A stretch of 64,000 nucleotides of DNA from Thalassotalea fonticola (GTDB lineage Bacteria > Pseudomonadota > Gammaproteobacteria > Enterobacterales > Alteromonadaceae): positions 1,302,001 through 1,366,000 of the forward strand of contig NZ_CP136600.1 of the NCBI RefSeq assembly GCF_032911225.1, in the 5' to 3' direction. This document shows, in pieces, positions 1-8,239 of this stretch. The notes under the pieces are model-generated. The model was given only the letters and a program-made list of their open reading frames with translations. It was not told the DNA's origin and ran no database searches. How positions within the stretch are numbered: position 1 is the stretch's first letter; every line of letters starts with the position of its first letter. The translations under genes were made by a program, and so were the position numbers.

Positions 1-557
1 GTAAAGTCAATCACGGGTTGTTTATCTACAGGCTCTAAAATAAAGCTTTTAACCAGCTTTGATTCAATTATTTTGTCGATAATTTTAAATGCCCTTTTTC
101 CTGTCCAGCCACCCGTTGTATTCGCATTGGTTTGGTAAATTTCATCCTCACGCTTAATAAATATTTGTGCCAGAAATTGATAGGCACTGCCCCAGGCTTC
201 TTCGACTTCACTGGTAAATGCTTCGGGGGCAAGCTCTCGTAGCGTTTCAATTAAATGATGACCGACAATTGCATAATGATCTGCTTGAATATTAAAGCTG
301 GTATGTTTGTTGGCAATACGTTCTACCGCCGTTGTTAATACCAATAAGTTTTCAATATTTTTCGCGTATGCAGCTATCGCTTCAAACAAAGCAACCTGCT
401 GTCTACCAGTGTGTTGGTTAGACATATTAAAAATATCTTGCAGCTCAGGGTTTTGACTGAACATGCGCTTATAAAAGTATGAAGTAAGCTCTGGACCGGC
501 ATTTTCCAATAACGGAATAGTGCTTTTAATAATGGTGATGTGTGCATCTGTTAACAT
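1..557 (-). CDS. hmp: Flavohemoprotein (nitric oxide dioxygenase), 5' part
   Basis: This is the N-terminal 185 residues of a gene that runs off the left edge of the window. The reading frame from the ATG at 557 gives a bacterial flavohaemoglobin globin domain. It has the haem-pocket Tyr29 (SYFYKRMF), the proximal-histidine segment KHTSF and the AWGSAY helix, followed by the start of the FAD-binding linker. Family members oxidise NO to nitrate in the cytoplasm with O2 and NAD(P)H. A GGAG ribosome binding site lies about 7 bases before the ATG. The gene lies downstream of nnrS on the same strand, 119 bases away, and with nnrS and norR forms a nitrosative-stress block. The reductase half lies outside the window, so its integrity cannot be judged. 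Confidence 0.93.
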   Translation of the reverse strand, partial: MLTDAHITIIKSTIPLLENAGPELTSYFYKRMFSQNPELQDIFNMSNQHTGRQQVALFEAIAAYAKNIENLLVLTTAVERIANKHTSFNIQADHYAIVGHHLIETLRELAPEAFTSEVEEAWGSAYQFLAQIFIKREDEIYQTNANTTGGWTGKRAFKIIDKIIESKLVKSFILEPVDKQPVIDF

Positions 558-676
558 AAGTACTCCAAAAGGGGTTAGCCTTTTACTTGGTTGGTTAATT
601 AAAATAGTTAGTAAGCCAATTTCATTGCAAAAGGCTCAATCGGTTAAATGTGTGTAAAGTTTTAAACTGGTGAAAA

Positions 677-1912
677 TTATTTGGACAGCTTAGCGCTAGA
701 TAAAATGGGTATGTATATGCTTAAAAATATAAAGCCAGCAGCTATCCACAATATCGCGCTCAAATTCCAGGCAAGCTGTATTTGCTCAAACATTGGCAGC
801 AACACTCGTGCTACTGCGGCACAAAACATGAATACGAAGCTGACCGATACTAATTTATGCGGCTGTAGTTTTCGCCCAGTGTGCCCTAGTGACACTCGGC
901 TCATCATTGCCAGGATCATTAAGCCCATTGCGCCAATGGTTATCATGTGCAAAGCGTCGCTGAACAATATAACTGAGGTTAAATAACTGGCGCCTAGCAA
1001 CAACAAACCAATAGCCAAACTTAGATATGACAGGTGCAATGACCATAATAATGAAACTTTAATCGTTGCCGCGCTATGCCAATAGCTTAAGCGGAACATG
1101 TGCAATAAACCGGCTGAAATCATTAATGCTGCGGGGGTAAAAGGCAAAGCAATAAATTGCCCGGTAAAGAATACTAGAATTCCTAATATGGACGTTGTAA
1201 ATAACAACGGCGTTAAAAATTCTGGACTATTAATTTTGCCAATTTGAGTTGCCGAATTGGTGAAAAACGGAATAACACGACCGCCTAAAACGCCCATCAG
1301 TAAGCCAAACATTAACACTGCGGTTCGGGAAAAATGTAACGCTAGATCGGTTCGACCTTGCAAATCTAAAACGAGTACACCGATATTCAAACACATTAAC
1401 ACCGACAGTAGAGCAATAAATAAATAGTTGCGACGGTTTTTCGCCTTTAATACCAAGGAACTAAATGTTGCAATAACAACTAACCACCATAAAGTTTGTA
1501 ATATAACGGCGCTATAAATATAAAAAGACTCATCAATAAATAAACTAACTCGCACCAATAACCACAGGCATAATAATAGTATTACCGCCCCGCCCTTAAT
1601 GCTTTCTCTGCCTGTCCAGGTTTGAACTGCAGTTAACAAAAAGCCTGCCGCTACCGTTGCAGCAAAGCCGAACAGCATTTCATGAATATGCCATACAGTT
1701 GGTGTTAATCCATTGCTAAAAATTATGCTAAAGCCGTTTAAATACCCCAACCAAAGCGTTAACGATACAATAGATACTGCAGCTGCGCTGACAAAAAACG
1801 AACGAAACGCTAAATCAAAAAATGAATGTTGGCTAAATCTTTTGCTCATTGAATGTTCACTTTCTACATCATTTTGCAAATGAGTAATATCAGGGTCGGT
1901 TATGGATATCAT
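677..1912 (-). CDS. nnrS: NnrS family haem-copper membrane protein
   Basis: This 411-residue polytopic inner-membrane protein has about 12 hydrophobic segments. It carries NnrS hallmarks: WHIHEMLFGF followed by AAGFLLTAVQTWTG near the N terminus, GGRVIPFF in the middle and MSRVSLGHTGR near the C terminus. NnrS proteins bind haem and copper and protect cells from nitric oxide stress; the biochemical reaction is unsettled. I chose the ATG at 1912 because GAAGG precedes it and because it lies one base after the stop of the upstream small gene, which suggests translational coupling. An in-frame upstream start at 1969 would overlap that gene. Transcription probably comes from the sigma-54 promoter near 2240 under NorR. 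Confidence 0.9.
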   Translation of the reverse strand: MISITDPDITHLQNDVESEHSMSKRFSQHSFFDLAFRSFFVSAAAVSIVSLTLWLGYLNGFSIIFSNGLTPTVWHIHEMLFGFAATVAAGFLLTAVQTWTGRESIKGGAVILLLCLWLLVRVSLFIDESFYIYSAVILQTLWWLVVIATFSSLVLKAKNRRNYLFIALLSVLMCLNIGVLVLDLQGRTDLALHFSRTAVLMFGLLMGVLGGRVIPFFTNSATQIGKINSPEFLTPLLFTTSILGILVFFTGQFIALPFTPAALMISAGLLHMFRLSYWHSAATIKVSLLWSLHLSYLSLAIGLLLLGASYLTSVILFSDALHMITIGAMGLMILAMMSRVSLGHTGRKLQPHKLVSVSFVFMFCAAVARVLLPMFEQIQLAWNLSAILWIAAGFIFLSIYIPILSSAKLSK

Positions 1913-1913
1913 C

Positions 1914-2186
1914 TTAAAAAACCTTCTCGCCAAATGCATGTAGCGCAATACAACGTAGCACATAACCAATTTTAACTAAGCCAGCAAAAATAATAGTGGC
2001 AATATGTGCTGACACTTGTGCCGAAATACTGAAGCTTTCATCAAAACCAAAGGTAATCGCAATACAAATAAACACAATAAGCAGCGACGTGACCATTAAC
2101 CAATTACCTGCAACCAGGCACTTTTGAAAGTTTAAAGCATTGGTAATGCTTGGCAGTTGACCTGCTAAAGCAAAGTGTGAATACAT
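1914..2186 (-). CDS. Small membrane protein of the nnrS operon
   Basis: This 90-residue protein has two clear hydrophobic segments (about residues 26-47 and 58-78), so it is probably an inner-membrane hairpin. I do not recognise the family with certainty; small two-segment proteins, some labelled PpyR-like, occur beside nnrS in related bacteria. It is the first gene behind the sigma-54-type promoter at 2235-2250, and its stop codon is one base from the nnrS start. Position and coupling suggest a role with NnrS in the nitric oxide response, but nothing in the sequence shows a reaction. A GGAA ribosome-binding-like sequence lies upstream of the ATG. Confidence 0.7.
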   Translation of the reverse strand: MYSHFALAGQLPSITNALNFQKCLVAGNWLMVTSLLIVFICIAITFGFDESFSISAQVSAHIATIIFAGLVKIGYVLRCIALHAFGEKVF

Positions 2187-2234
2187 AATTTTAATTCCAA
2201 TATCTATTTATGTGGTTAATCTATACTTAGTTTT

Positions 2235-2250
2235 GCAACTGCCATGCCAA
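2235..2250 (-). promoter_or_regulatory. Sigma-54 (-24/-12) promoter of the nnrS operon
   Basis: Read on the minus strand, the site is TGGCATGGCAGTTGCA. It has the invariant GG and GC dinucleotides separated by exactly 10 bases, matching the TGGCAC-N5-TTGCA class. Transcription would begin about 35-40 bases before the small membrane protein gene at 2186. A sigma-54 promoter needs an AAA+ activator, and the divergent neighbouring gene encodes one (NorR). Confidence 0.85.
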
Positions 2251-2324
2251 CAATTAAAAAAAACACAACACAAATAAAAACAATAACTTAATACACTTGT
2301 TGATATTTAACACCTTTAAATAGA

Positions 2325-2380
2325 GTCAAATTGACTACCGAAACATTGTAGTCATAGTGACTCACTGATATCATAGTGAC
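2325..2380. promoter_or_regulatory. NorR-type enhancer sites (three)
   Basis: Two full matches to the GT-N7-AC NorR pattern are present: GTCAAATTGAC at 2325-2335 and GTCATAGTGAC at 2351-2361. A third, imperfect copy, ATCATAGTGAC, lies at 2370-2380. They sit 75-145 bases upstream of the sigma-54 promoter and just before norR. That fits enhancer function for the nnrS operon and possible autoregulation of norR. Three tandem sites also occur in the E. coli norR-norV intergenic region. Confidence 0.8.
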
Positions 2381-2403
2381 TACAACAGTTAAGAGCATCC
2401 TGT

Positions 2404-3996
2404 ATGAATCAAATTACTTCAGCCGCATTATTAGAGTTAGCAATAGAGTCAAGCAAAAGCTTAAATTCAAAAGACAGGTTTACCCGTTTGCTTGATACGG
2501 TAAGAAAAACCATTGTTTGTGACGCGGTCGTACTACTTTCTTTTCATGGCGATAGATTGAAACCGATAGCCCTGCAGGGGCTAAGCGCTGATACATTAGG
2601 GCGCCGCTTTATCATTAGTGAACATCCAAGATTTGAAGTTTTATGTAAAGCAACCACTGTTGTACGTTTTGAGGCAAATAGTCCTTTACCTGATCCCTAT
2701 GATGGCTTGTTGTCTGATCGTGAAGGTGATTTGCCGGTACATGCGTGTATGGGCTTGCCACTGTATTTTAATAATAATTTAATCGGTCTGCTTACCATAG
2801 ACAGCTTAACGCCACATGTATTTGATAACATCCCTGGTCGTACCCTTGAGGTGATAAACGCCATTGCCGCAACCTCATTAAATACCGCATTAATGCTCGA
2901 ACAACTCGAGCAACAGGCAATTCACAATCACAATGTGATGACTGAACTTACGCAAGAAGCATTGTTAAGAGATGGTGGCGAAATTATTGGTACTAGCGAT
3001 AACATCGTGAAGCTAAAGCAAGAAATAGACATAGTATCGGGCTCTGACTTTAACGTTCTTATCCACGGTGAGTCAGGCGTTGGCAAGGAACTAGTTGCCC
3101 GCACGTTACATAAAAACTCGCCAAGACAAAATCAACCATTGGTTTATGTTAACTGCGCGGCATTACCTGATAATTTAATAGAAAGTGAACTGTTTGGTCA
3201 TGTAAAAGGGGCGTTTACCGGTGCAGAACATACTCGTGCCGGAAAGTTCTCTCTTGCAAATGGTGGTATTTTATTTTTGGACGAAATTGGTGAACTGCCT
3301 CTTTCTGCACAAAGTAAAATTTTACGAGCCATTCAAAACAATGAAATCCAACCCGTCGGTCAAGATAAAATAGAATACGTTGATGTTCTCATAATTGCCG
3401 CTACCAATCGAAACTTAAAGAACGAAGTTGAGCGAGGTCACTTTCGTTCAGATTTATATCATCGACTAAATGTTTATCCTATTACGGTGCCACCACTTCG
3501 GGACAGAATTGGCGATGTACAAATATTAACCGGATATTTTATTGAACAGAGTAGGCGTAAATTAGGTATTGCTCAGTTAAAAGTAACTCAACAAGTTATC
3601 AAAATATTAGAACAGTATGATTGGCCTGGTAACGTACGAGAATTAGAGCATGTGATTAGCCGCTCAGCCTTAAAAGCAAAGTCTCGACAGCGCACCAATA
3701 ATGTAATCAAAGTTGAGGTTGCAGATTGCGATGATCTAGTCAGTTCGAATAAATTAGCCAGCAATAATGATATAAATGAATTAAGTGAGCATGAGCAGAA
3801 AGTTAATACCGAGCAAAGTATCAATTTGCGTACAGCGACAGAAGATTTTCAACGGAATTTAATTTCTTCAATACTATACCAAGAACAAGGCAATTGGGCA
3901 GCAACGGCCAGACGGTTACATACCGACAGAGCTAATTTAAATCGAATCGCTAAACGTTTAAATATTAAAGTGTTAAAAGTAATAAGTGAGCACTAG
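2404..3996 (+). CDS. norR: Nitric oxide-responsive sigma-54 activator NorR
   Basis: This 530-residue regulator has an N-terminal GAF sensor (about residues 20-160), a central AAA+ domain (about 190-420) and a C-terminal Fis-type helix-turn-helix. The GAF domain keeps the residues that surround the non-haem iron in E. coli NorR: an Arg at 76, LPDPYDG with Asp100, and PVHAC with His113 and Cys115. The ATPase has a Walker A motif GESGVGKE (222-229), the sigma-54 contact loop GAFTGA (269-274) and a Walker B motif FLDEIGE. It senses NO and activates sigma-54 promoters. Here it is divergent from nnrS rather than from norVW, so nnrS, and perhaps hmp behind it, is the likely target. A weak AAGAG precedes the start. 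Confidence 0.93.
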   Translation: MNQITSAALLELAIESSKSLNSKDRFTRLLDTVRKTIVCDAVVLLSFHGDRLKPIALQGLSADTLGRRFIISEHPRFEVLCKATTVVRFEANSPLPDPYDGLLSDREGDLPVHACMGLPLYFNNNLIGLLTIDSLTPHVFDNIPGRTLEVINAIAATSLNTALMLEQLEQQAIHNHNVMTELTQEALLRDGGEIIGTSDNIVKLKQEIDIVSGSDFNVLIHGESGVGKELVARTLHKNSPRQNQPLVYVNCAALPDNLIESELFGHVKGAFTGAEHTRAGKFSLANGGILFLDEIGELPLSAQSKILRAIQNNEIQPVGQDKIEYVDVLIIAATNRNLKNEVERGHFRSDLYHRLNVYPITVPPLRDRIGDVQILTGYFIEQSRRKLGIAQLKVTQQVIKILEQYDWPGNVRELEHVISRSALKAKSRQRTNNVIKVEVADCDDLVSSNKLASNNDINELSEHEQKVNTEQSINLRTATEDFQRNLISSILYQEQGNWAATARRLHTDRANLNRIAKRLNIKVLKVISEH

Positions 3997-4058
3997 ATCA
4001 AAAACGTCTTACTGAAGGTATACCTGAAAGTTGGATACTTTATTGAGCTGCTTTCATG

Positions 4059-4097
4059 GCCCGAATTCGAAAACCTATCGGGCTCAAGCTTTTTTAG
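4059..4097 (+). terminator. Possible terminator after norR
   Basis: GCCCGA at 4059-4064 pairs with TCGGGC at 4078-4083. A run of T follows after a short gap. The stem is only six base pairs and the T run is displaced, so this is a modest candidate between norR and a converging gene fragment. Confidence 0.4.
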
Positions 4098-4105
4098 TTT
4101 AAAGC

Positions 4106-4453
4106 TTAAGCGGCAATAATTTTATTTGGTACAGGCGATACGAAAATATCGAGTGTACGTAACAGTTCGGTCCAAAAGCCTAAGTCTTTTTCACTGATCA
4201 CCTGCCGTATGCTTTCTCTTAATATTTGCTGCTCATTTTCATCGCCAGAGCTGATAAATTTTTGCCAGTTAAATTGACCAATATTATCTAAGAATTCTAA
4301 TAAAAAGCTTTTATTTATTGTACCTAAAGATAAATAACGGTCATCAGCAGTACGAAAATATTCATAATAATTACCTCTAGATAGCATCACGTCTGTCAAT
4401 GCAGGATCATGTTTTTGCGGCCCTATAAGAGATAAAAAATACTGCTGTGTCAT
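4106..4453 (-). pseudogene. Truncated CoA-transferase family III (AMACR-like) fragment
   Basis: This 115-residue reading frame matches only the C-terminal half of CaiB/BaiF family CoA-transferases and racemases. Its YYEYFRTADDRYLSLGTI segment aligns with FYDYYQTSDGSYISVGSL of the intact neighbour at 4594-5781, and homology continues to the VSPVPN / VEPVLT segment. The N-terminal CoA-binding half and the active-site His and Asp are absent. An in-frame stop lies just upstream of the ATG, and the protein ends early. An AGGGTG-like ribosome binding site is present, so a short protein could still be made, but catalysis by itself is not expected. It is most simply the remnant of a second family member. 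Confidence 0.7.
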
Positions 4454-4593
4454 AAATAATCACCCTGCTTAAAATTTGAGCAGATCATACGTAATTGTAT
4501 GAGCCGTTTCTAATGCTTTATCCGTATAAATAATATGTTTTAAAAGCATAATGTTTAGTTGCTTAATATTAATTATTTAATGGCTTGGTATAA

Positions 4594-5781
4594 CTACTTC
4601 ACAATTTTATTAGTAGTTAACAACCCTATTTCCTCTGCAGTAAACCCTAAAGCCGTTAAAACACTTTTAGTATTTTCATGATTAGGCTCTGTGGTATACA
4701 TATTTAAAGGATCAGGGGTTACTGAATTGAATTTAATTGCCGGAGCAATTTGGTCTACAACATCTCCATTATTGGTGGTCACTTTAACGAGCATATTTCT
4801 GTCTTGCATTAATTGTGACCTTGCTGCTTGGGATACAGTTAACACAGGCTCTACGCAACAATCTAGCTGACCAAATAACGTTTGCCAATGCTTTATTGAT
4901 TTTGTCGAGATTACTTTTTGAACATCCTCTTTCAACGCGGCTTGTTTCGTTAAATTATTTGAATAACATCGATTTAGCCAATCTGGTTGGCCAATACTTT
5001 CAAAAAAACTCTGCGCAAATTTAGGCTCTAAACTGCCAACCGATATGTAGCTGCCATCAGACGTTTGATAGTAATCATAAAAATGACCACCATTGAGTAC
5101 ATTTCCACCTAACTCAGGATCTACATCTGCTCCCACGGCACCGGCGCCAAACATAGCTGTTAAGGCAAATGCAGCATCGGTCATACTGATATCTAGATGC
5201 TGCCCTAAACCAGTTGTTGAACGTTCAATCACCGCTGCCATAATACCCATTACCGCATGATGAGAGCCGCCAGCAATATCTGCTATTTGGGTGCCACTTA
5301 ATACCGGACCTGTCACTTTTGTGCCACTAAAGCTTGCAAGACCTGATAACGACAAATAATTAATATCGTGTCCGGCTCTATCTTTAAAACATCCTGTTTG
5401 GCCATAGCCGGTGATTGAACAGTATATTAATTTTGGATTAATAGACTTTAAACTATCATAATCAAGACCAAACTTGGCCATAACACCCGGTCTGAATTGC
5501 TCTACGATAACATCGTATTCAGCAATGAGCTTTTTAACAATATCTACCGCTGCTTGTTGCTTTAAGTCTAAAGCGATTGCTTTTTTATTTCGGTTTAGCG
5601 TCAGAAAGGCATGCGAGCTGCCGTTTAATGTTGGGCTAAACGATTTGACTAAATCATGACGTCCCAGCGCTTCAATTCGAAGCACATCAGCTCCCATATC
5701 GGCAAGCATCATAGTTGCGTAAGGACCAGGCAATAATGTAGATAAATCAAGAACTTTTAGTTGTGATAATGGACCTGCCAT
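4594..5781 (-). CDS. CoA-transferase family III protein, alpha-methylacyl-CoA racemase-like
   Basis: The product has 395 residues with the CaiB/BaiF fold signature LDLSTLLPGPYATMMLADMGADV at the N terminus. The pair of residues used by alpha-methylacyl-CoA racemases is visible: His in RAGHDINYLSLSG and Asp in QIADIAGGS. This favours a racemase or isomerase acting on a branched acyl-CoA over a CoA transferase, though the family is often misassigned. It is cytoplasmic, without a signal peptide. The fragment of a related gene lies directly downstream. No partner genes of a defined pathway are adjacent, and an acyl-CoA dehydrogenase at 13.1-14.2 kb is too far away to be an operon partner. Confidence 0.85.
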   Translation of the reverse strand: MAGPLSQLKVLDLSTLLPGPYATMMLADMGADVLRIEALGRHDLVKSFSPTLNGSSHAFLTLNRNKKAIALDLKQQAAVDIVKKLIAEYDVIVEQFRPGVMAKFGLDYDSLKSINPKLIYCSITGYGQTGCFKDRAGHDINYLSLSGLASFSGTKVTGPVLSGTQIADIAGGSHHAVMGIMAAVIERSTTGLGQHLDISMTDAAFALTAMFGAGAVGADVDPELGGNVLNGGHFYDYYQTSDGSYISVGSLEPKFAQSFFESIGQPDWLNRCYSNNLTKQAALKEDVQKVISTKSIKHWQTLFGQLDCCVEPVLTVSQAARSQLMQDRNMLVKVTTNNGDVVDQIAPAIKFNSVTPDPLNMYTTEPNHENTKSVLTALGFTAEEIGLLTTNKIVK

Positions 5782-5868
5782 AAAGCTTAAAACACCTTAA
5801 ATTGTAATAGCTAAGCATGACATTGTAGTTTGATAGTATTATTTAAACATCGCCCGAACGGGTGAAAT

Positions 5869-5899
5869 AAAACCAAGCGCATGAACAACGCTTGGTTTT
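5869..5899 (-). terminator. Terminator of the DUF4136 lipoprotein gene
   Basis: A perfect 11-bp stem (5869-5879 with 5889-5899) is formed by AAAACCAAGCG and its complement around a 9-base loop. Read on the minus strand it ends in a T-rich tail, directly after the stop of the gene at 5923. It could also work in the opposite direction. Confidence 0.8.
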
Positions 5900-5922
5900 A
5901 TATTATTAAGATGGATAGATTA

Positions 5923-6456
5923 TTAGCTGGTTTGAGTTGGAAATTCACTAAACATAGCTTTAATAACTTTTGCTATTTCTTGGCTACGCTCTTGAGGAGT
6001 ATCAAATTCTTTAACTGATTTATGGATTGAACTTCGCCAGATAGATTTCTGCGATTTATTGTCAACCACATCAATAATTATCGTGCCTTCAACGTAATCT
6101 CGGGCACTAATATGTGATTGTCCATACGCACCGTACCTTGAATATGAAACAGGTGTTGACGTTACTTTCACTTTATCTTTTGTTACCACAAAATAATTGA
6201 TCAACACATCTGCAGAACTTTTATTTTCTTCATCTAAATTAAGCTTTGCTAATTCTGCTGAAATAGAGTCGTTAATACGATCTCTATTCATATCGCTAAG
6301 ATAAGGGTTTTTATACAGTTCATCGCCAACAACATGAAAACTATCAACCGAGTTAAAGTTATACGCATTGTTATAATCACTTTCTGCCTCATAGGTTGTA
6401 CTACACGCCGATAACAGCGCCAGCAAAGGTATAATCACTAATTTAATTGCTTTCAT
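5923..6456 (-). CDS. DUF4136 family lipoprotein
   Basis: The mature start follows a lipoprotein signal peptide ending LLALLSAC, with the lipid-attachment cysteine at about residue 18. The rest resembles DUF4136 proteins: a small periplasmic domain with alternating strands and a GTIIIDVVDNKSQKSIWRSS core. The biochemical role of this family is not known. I chose the ATG at 6456 because TGAGG stands before it; an ATG six codons upstream at 6474 lacks a ribosome binding site and would lengthen the signal peptide. The product has 177 residues. The gene is transcribed alone and is followed by a strong hairpin terminator. Confidence 0.85.
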   Translation of the reverse strand: MKAIKLVIIPLLALLSACSTTYEAESDYNNAYNFNSVDSFHVVGDELYKNPYLSDMNRDRINDSISAELAKLNLDEENKSSADVLINYFVVTKDKVKVTSTPVSYSRYGAYGQSHISARDYVEGTIIIDVVDNKSQKSIWRSSIHKSVKEFDTPQERSQEIAKVIKAMFSEFPTQTS

Positions 6457-6659
6457 AAAAACCTCATTTATCATGCATTTAATTTATTAACTGGAGCAAT
6501 AATAAATGCATAGCACTAATACATCCAATAACAAAAACTGATGGGGTAATATGCACATAGCGCATAATGCTTAGTACTGTAGTTAAACAATGATTACCCA
6601 TCTTATTATTTACCGACTACACTACTGTTATTGTACATATAAGCAATAACGGGGTTAGG

Positions 6660-7178
6660 ATGAGTTTAGCTGAATTAGTTGCTCTTGCTGAAATTTGCGG
6701 AGGTTTTGCTGTTTTAGCAACCTTGATTTATTTGGTCGTGCAATTAAAAGAAAATGCAAGACTGATGAAGGCAAAAGCCACCACGGCAACCTTTCTTGGT
6801 TGGTCGCAATGGAATGATCGTATGAGTGTTCACCCTAACAAAGATCTGTTTATTCGATCCTTTCATGCTAATGAAACAATAGAGAATTTTAGTCCAGAAG
6901 AAATTGCCGTGTTAGATTTTATCGGACGCGCCGCGATACAAAGATTTATGGCCGGCTACTTTCAATACAAGGCCGATATTTTAGACAATGAATCTTGGCA
7001 TCATACCATTAGCTTTTGCCACAGTTTTTTGGCGTTACCGTTTTGGTCAGTGTGGTGGCAAGAAGAAAGTAAGCAAATGATTTATTCCGAAGAATTTATC
7101 GAAGCAATTTGTTCCGCGCCCATCGTAAAATTATCAATAGGTGAAGTATTTAATCAGCAAGTGCAGACGCAAACTTAA
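6660..7178 (+). CDS. Membrane-anchored protein of unknown function
   Basis: This 172-residue protein has one N-terminal membrane segment (about residues 5-27, starting LAELVALAEICGGFAVLATLIYL) and then a soluble, mostly helical domain rich in aromatic residues. Proteins with this single-helix start followed by QLKENARLMKAK-like sequence are common in marine bacteria, but no function is assigned. The gene stands alone, convergent with the outer-membrane protein gene whose stop lies 13 bases away. The ATG is preceded by GGGGTTAGG, an unusually close purine-rich segment. Confidence 0.75.
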   Translation: MSLAELVALAEICGGFAVLATLIYLVVQLKENARLMKAKATTATFLGWSQWNDRMSVHPNKDLFIRSFHANETIENFSPEEIAVLDFIGRAAIQRFMAGYFQYKADILDNESWHHTISFCHSFLALPFWSVWWQEESKQMIYSEEFIEAICSAPIVKLSIGEVFNQQVQTQT

Positions 7179-7191
7179 TTAAAGATGAAAT

Positions 7192-7989
7192 CTAGAAAGT
7201 ATAAGTGACACCTATGCCTGGCCCAGTTATTTCCATATCATAAATAAAACCATCTCCTTTAAAATCTACCTTTTGGTAACGGTAGAAATATTTTAACTGC
7301 CAGTTTTCCGAAATTTGATGGTTTATCGCAATATGAGCCATGTAGGCTTCGTCAACATCTCCTAACCCGCCAACTTCGAGACGAGTATTGAAACTAAACT
7401 TGTCACTAAATTGCCAAGACGTATGAATGCCAACAAAACCATCGGTCCAGCTATCACCCATGGTAATTTCACTTGGCAGTATGCCACCCGAAGCATCAAT
7501 GCTTATGTCGGTATCTAAATCCATATAACGCACGCCAGCATAGCCATACAGTTGAAACGTTTCTTTGACAACAAATTGATAGCCACCAGCTACATCTAAA
7601 ACGGTACCGCTAATTTCCAAATCAATTTCAGCACTACTATTGCCAACAGCCGTCGTGAAAGATTTCGTCGCGTTATCTGAAACTTCCAAGTAAGTAAATT
7701 CAGTAAATAACAACCATTTATCTTTTTTGCCAGCAAAGTTGAACATGGCGCCTAAATCAGTACTGTCGATAAGATCTTGGAAGTTTATATCGATATCTGC
7801 TGGCGGCGGGTTAATGTCGCCATTAGGGCCTAATCCATAAGCTCCGGCAGAGCCTTCATTCGCTGCTGCCCACACATAGGGCGTAGCTTCAAATTGCCAT
7901 TCTTCGGCGTTAACAGTATTACTTACAGCAACGCTTGTTAGAGTTAACGCTGCTAACGATGAGCTAGTAAGAACATTTATTTTTGTCAT
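7192..7989 (-). CDS. Outer-membrane beta-barrel protein (paralogue 1)
   Basis: The 265-residue product has a signal peptide cleaved near VNAEEW. The mature part alternates hydrophobic and polar residues in strand-like blocks and ends in a phenylalanine (GVTYTF), as barrel proteins recognised by BamA do. It is clearly paralogous to the protein at 12242-13021. Shared blocks include ATPYVWAAANEGSAGA, the WLLFTEFTYLEVSDN region, GTVLDVAGGY and GFIYDMEITGPG. Both flank the DUF3604/isomerase/HupE genes, this one divergently. The substrate or role is unknown. Confidence 0.8.
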   Translation of the reverse strand: MTKINVLTSSSLAALTLTSVAVSNTVNAEEWQFEATPYVWAAANEGSAGAYGLGPNGDINPPPADIDINFQDLIDSTDLGAMFNFAGKKDKWLLFTEFTYLEVSDNATKSFTTAVGNSSAEIDLEISGTVLDVAGGYQFVVKETFQLYGYAGVRYMDLDTDISIDASGGILPSEITMGDSWTDGFVGIHTSWQFSDKFSFNTRLEVGGLGDVDEAYMAHIAINHQISENWQLKYFYRYQKVDFKGDGFIYDMEITGPGIGVTYTF

Positions 7990-8239
7990 ATTAAGATCTG
8001 TATAAAATAACTAATAATCATTATTTTAAATAACAACAGATCTGCTTTTCTAATTACTTTAATGCAAGATAATTATTACTCGCTGTAATAATGGCTTTAA
8101 ATTAAATGCGCTTAATTAAAAATACAGTAAGCATATGAAATATTGAAATATTCTTTATTTATTCCATCTAAAAATTGGTAAAAATAAATATATGATCTAG
8201 CCTTAATTTTAATAGTTAATGTATAGGTGGGAAAATAAT

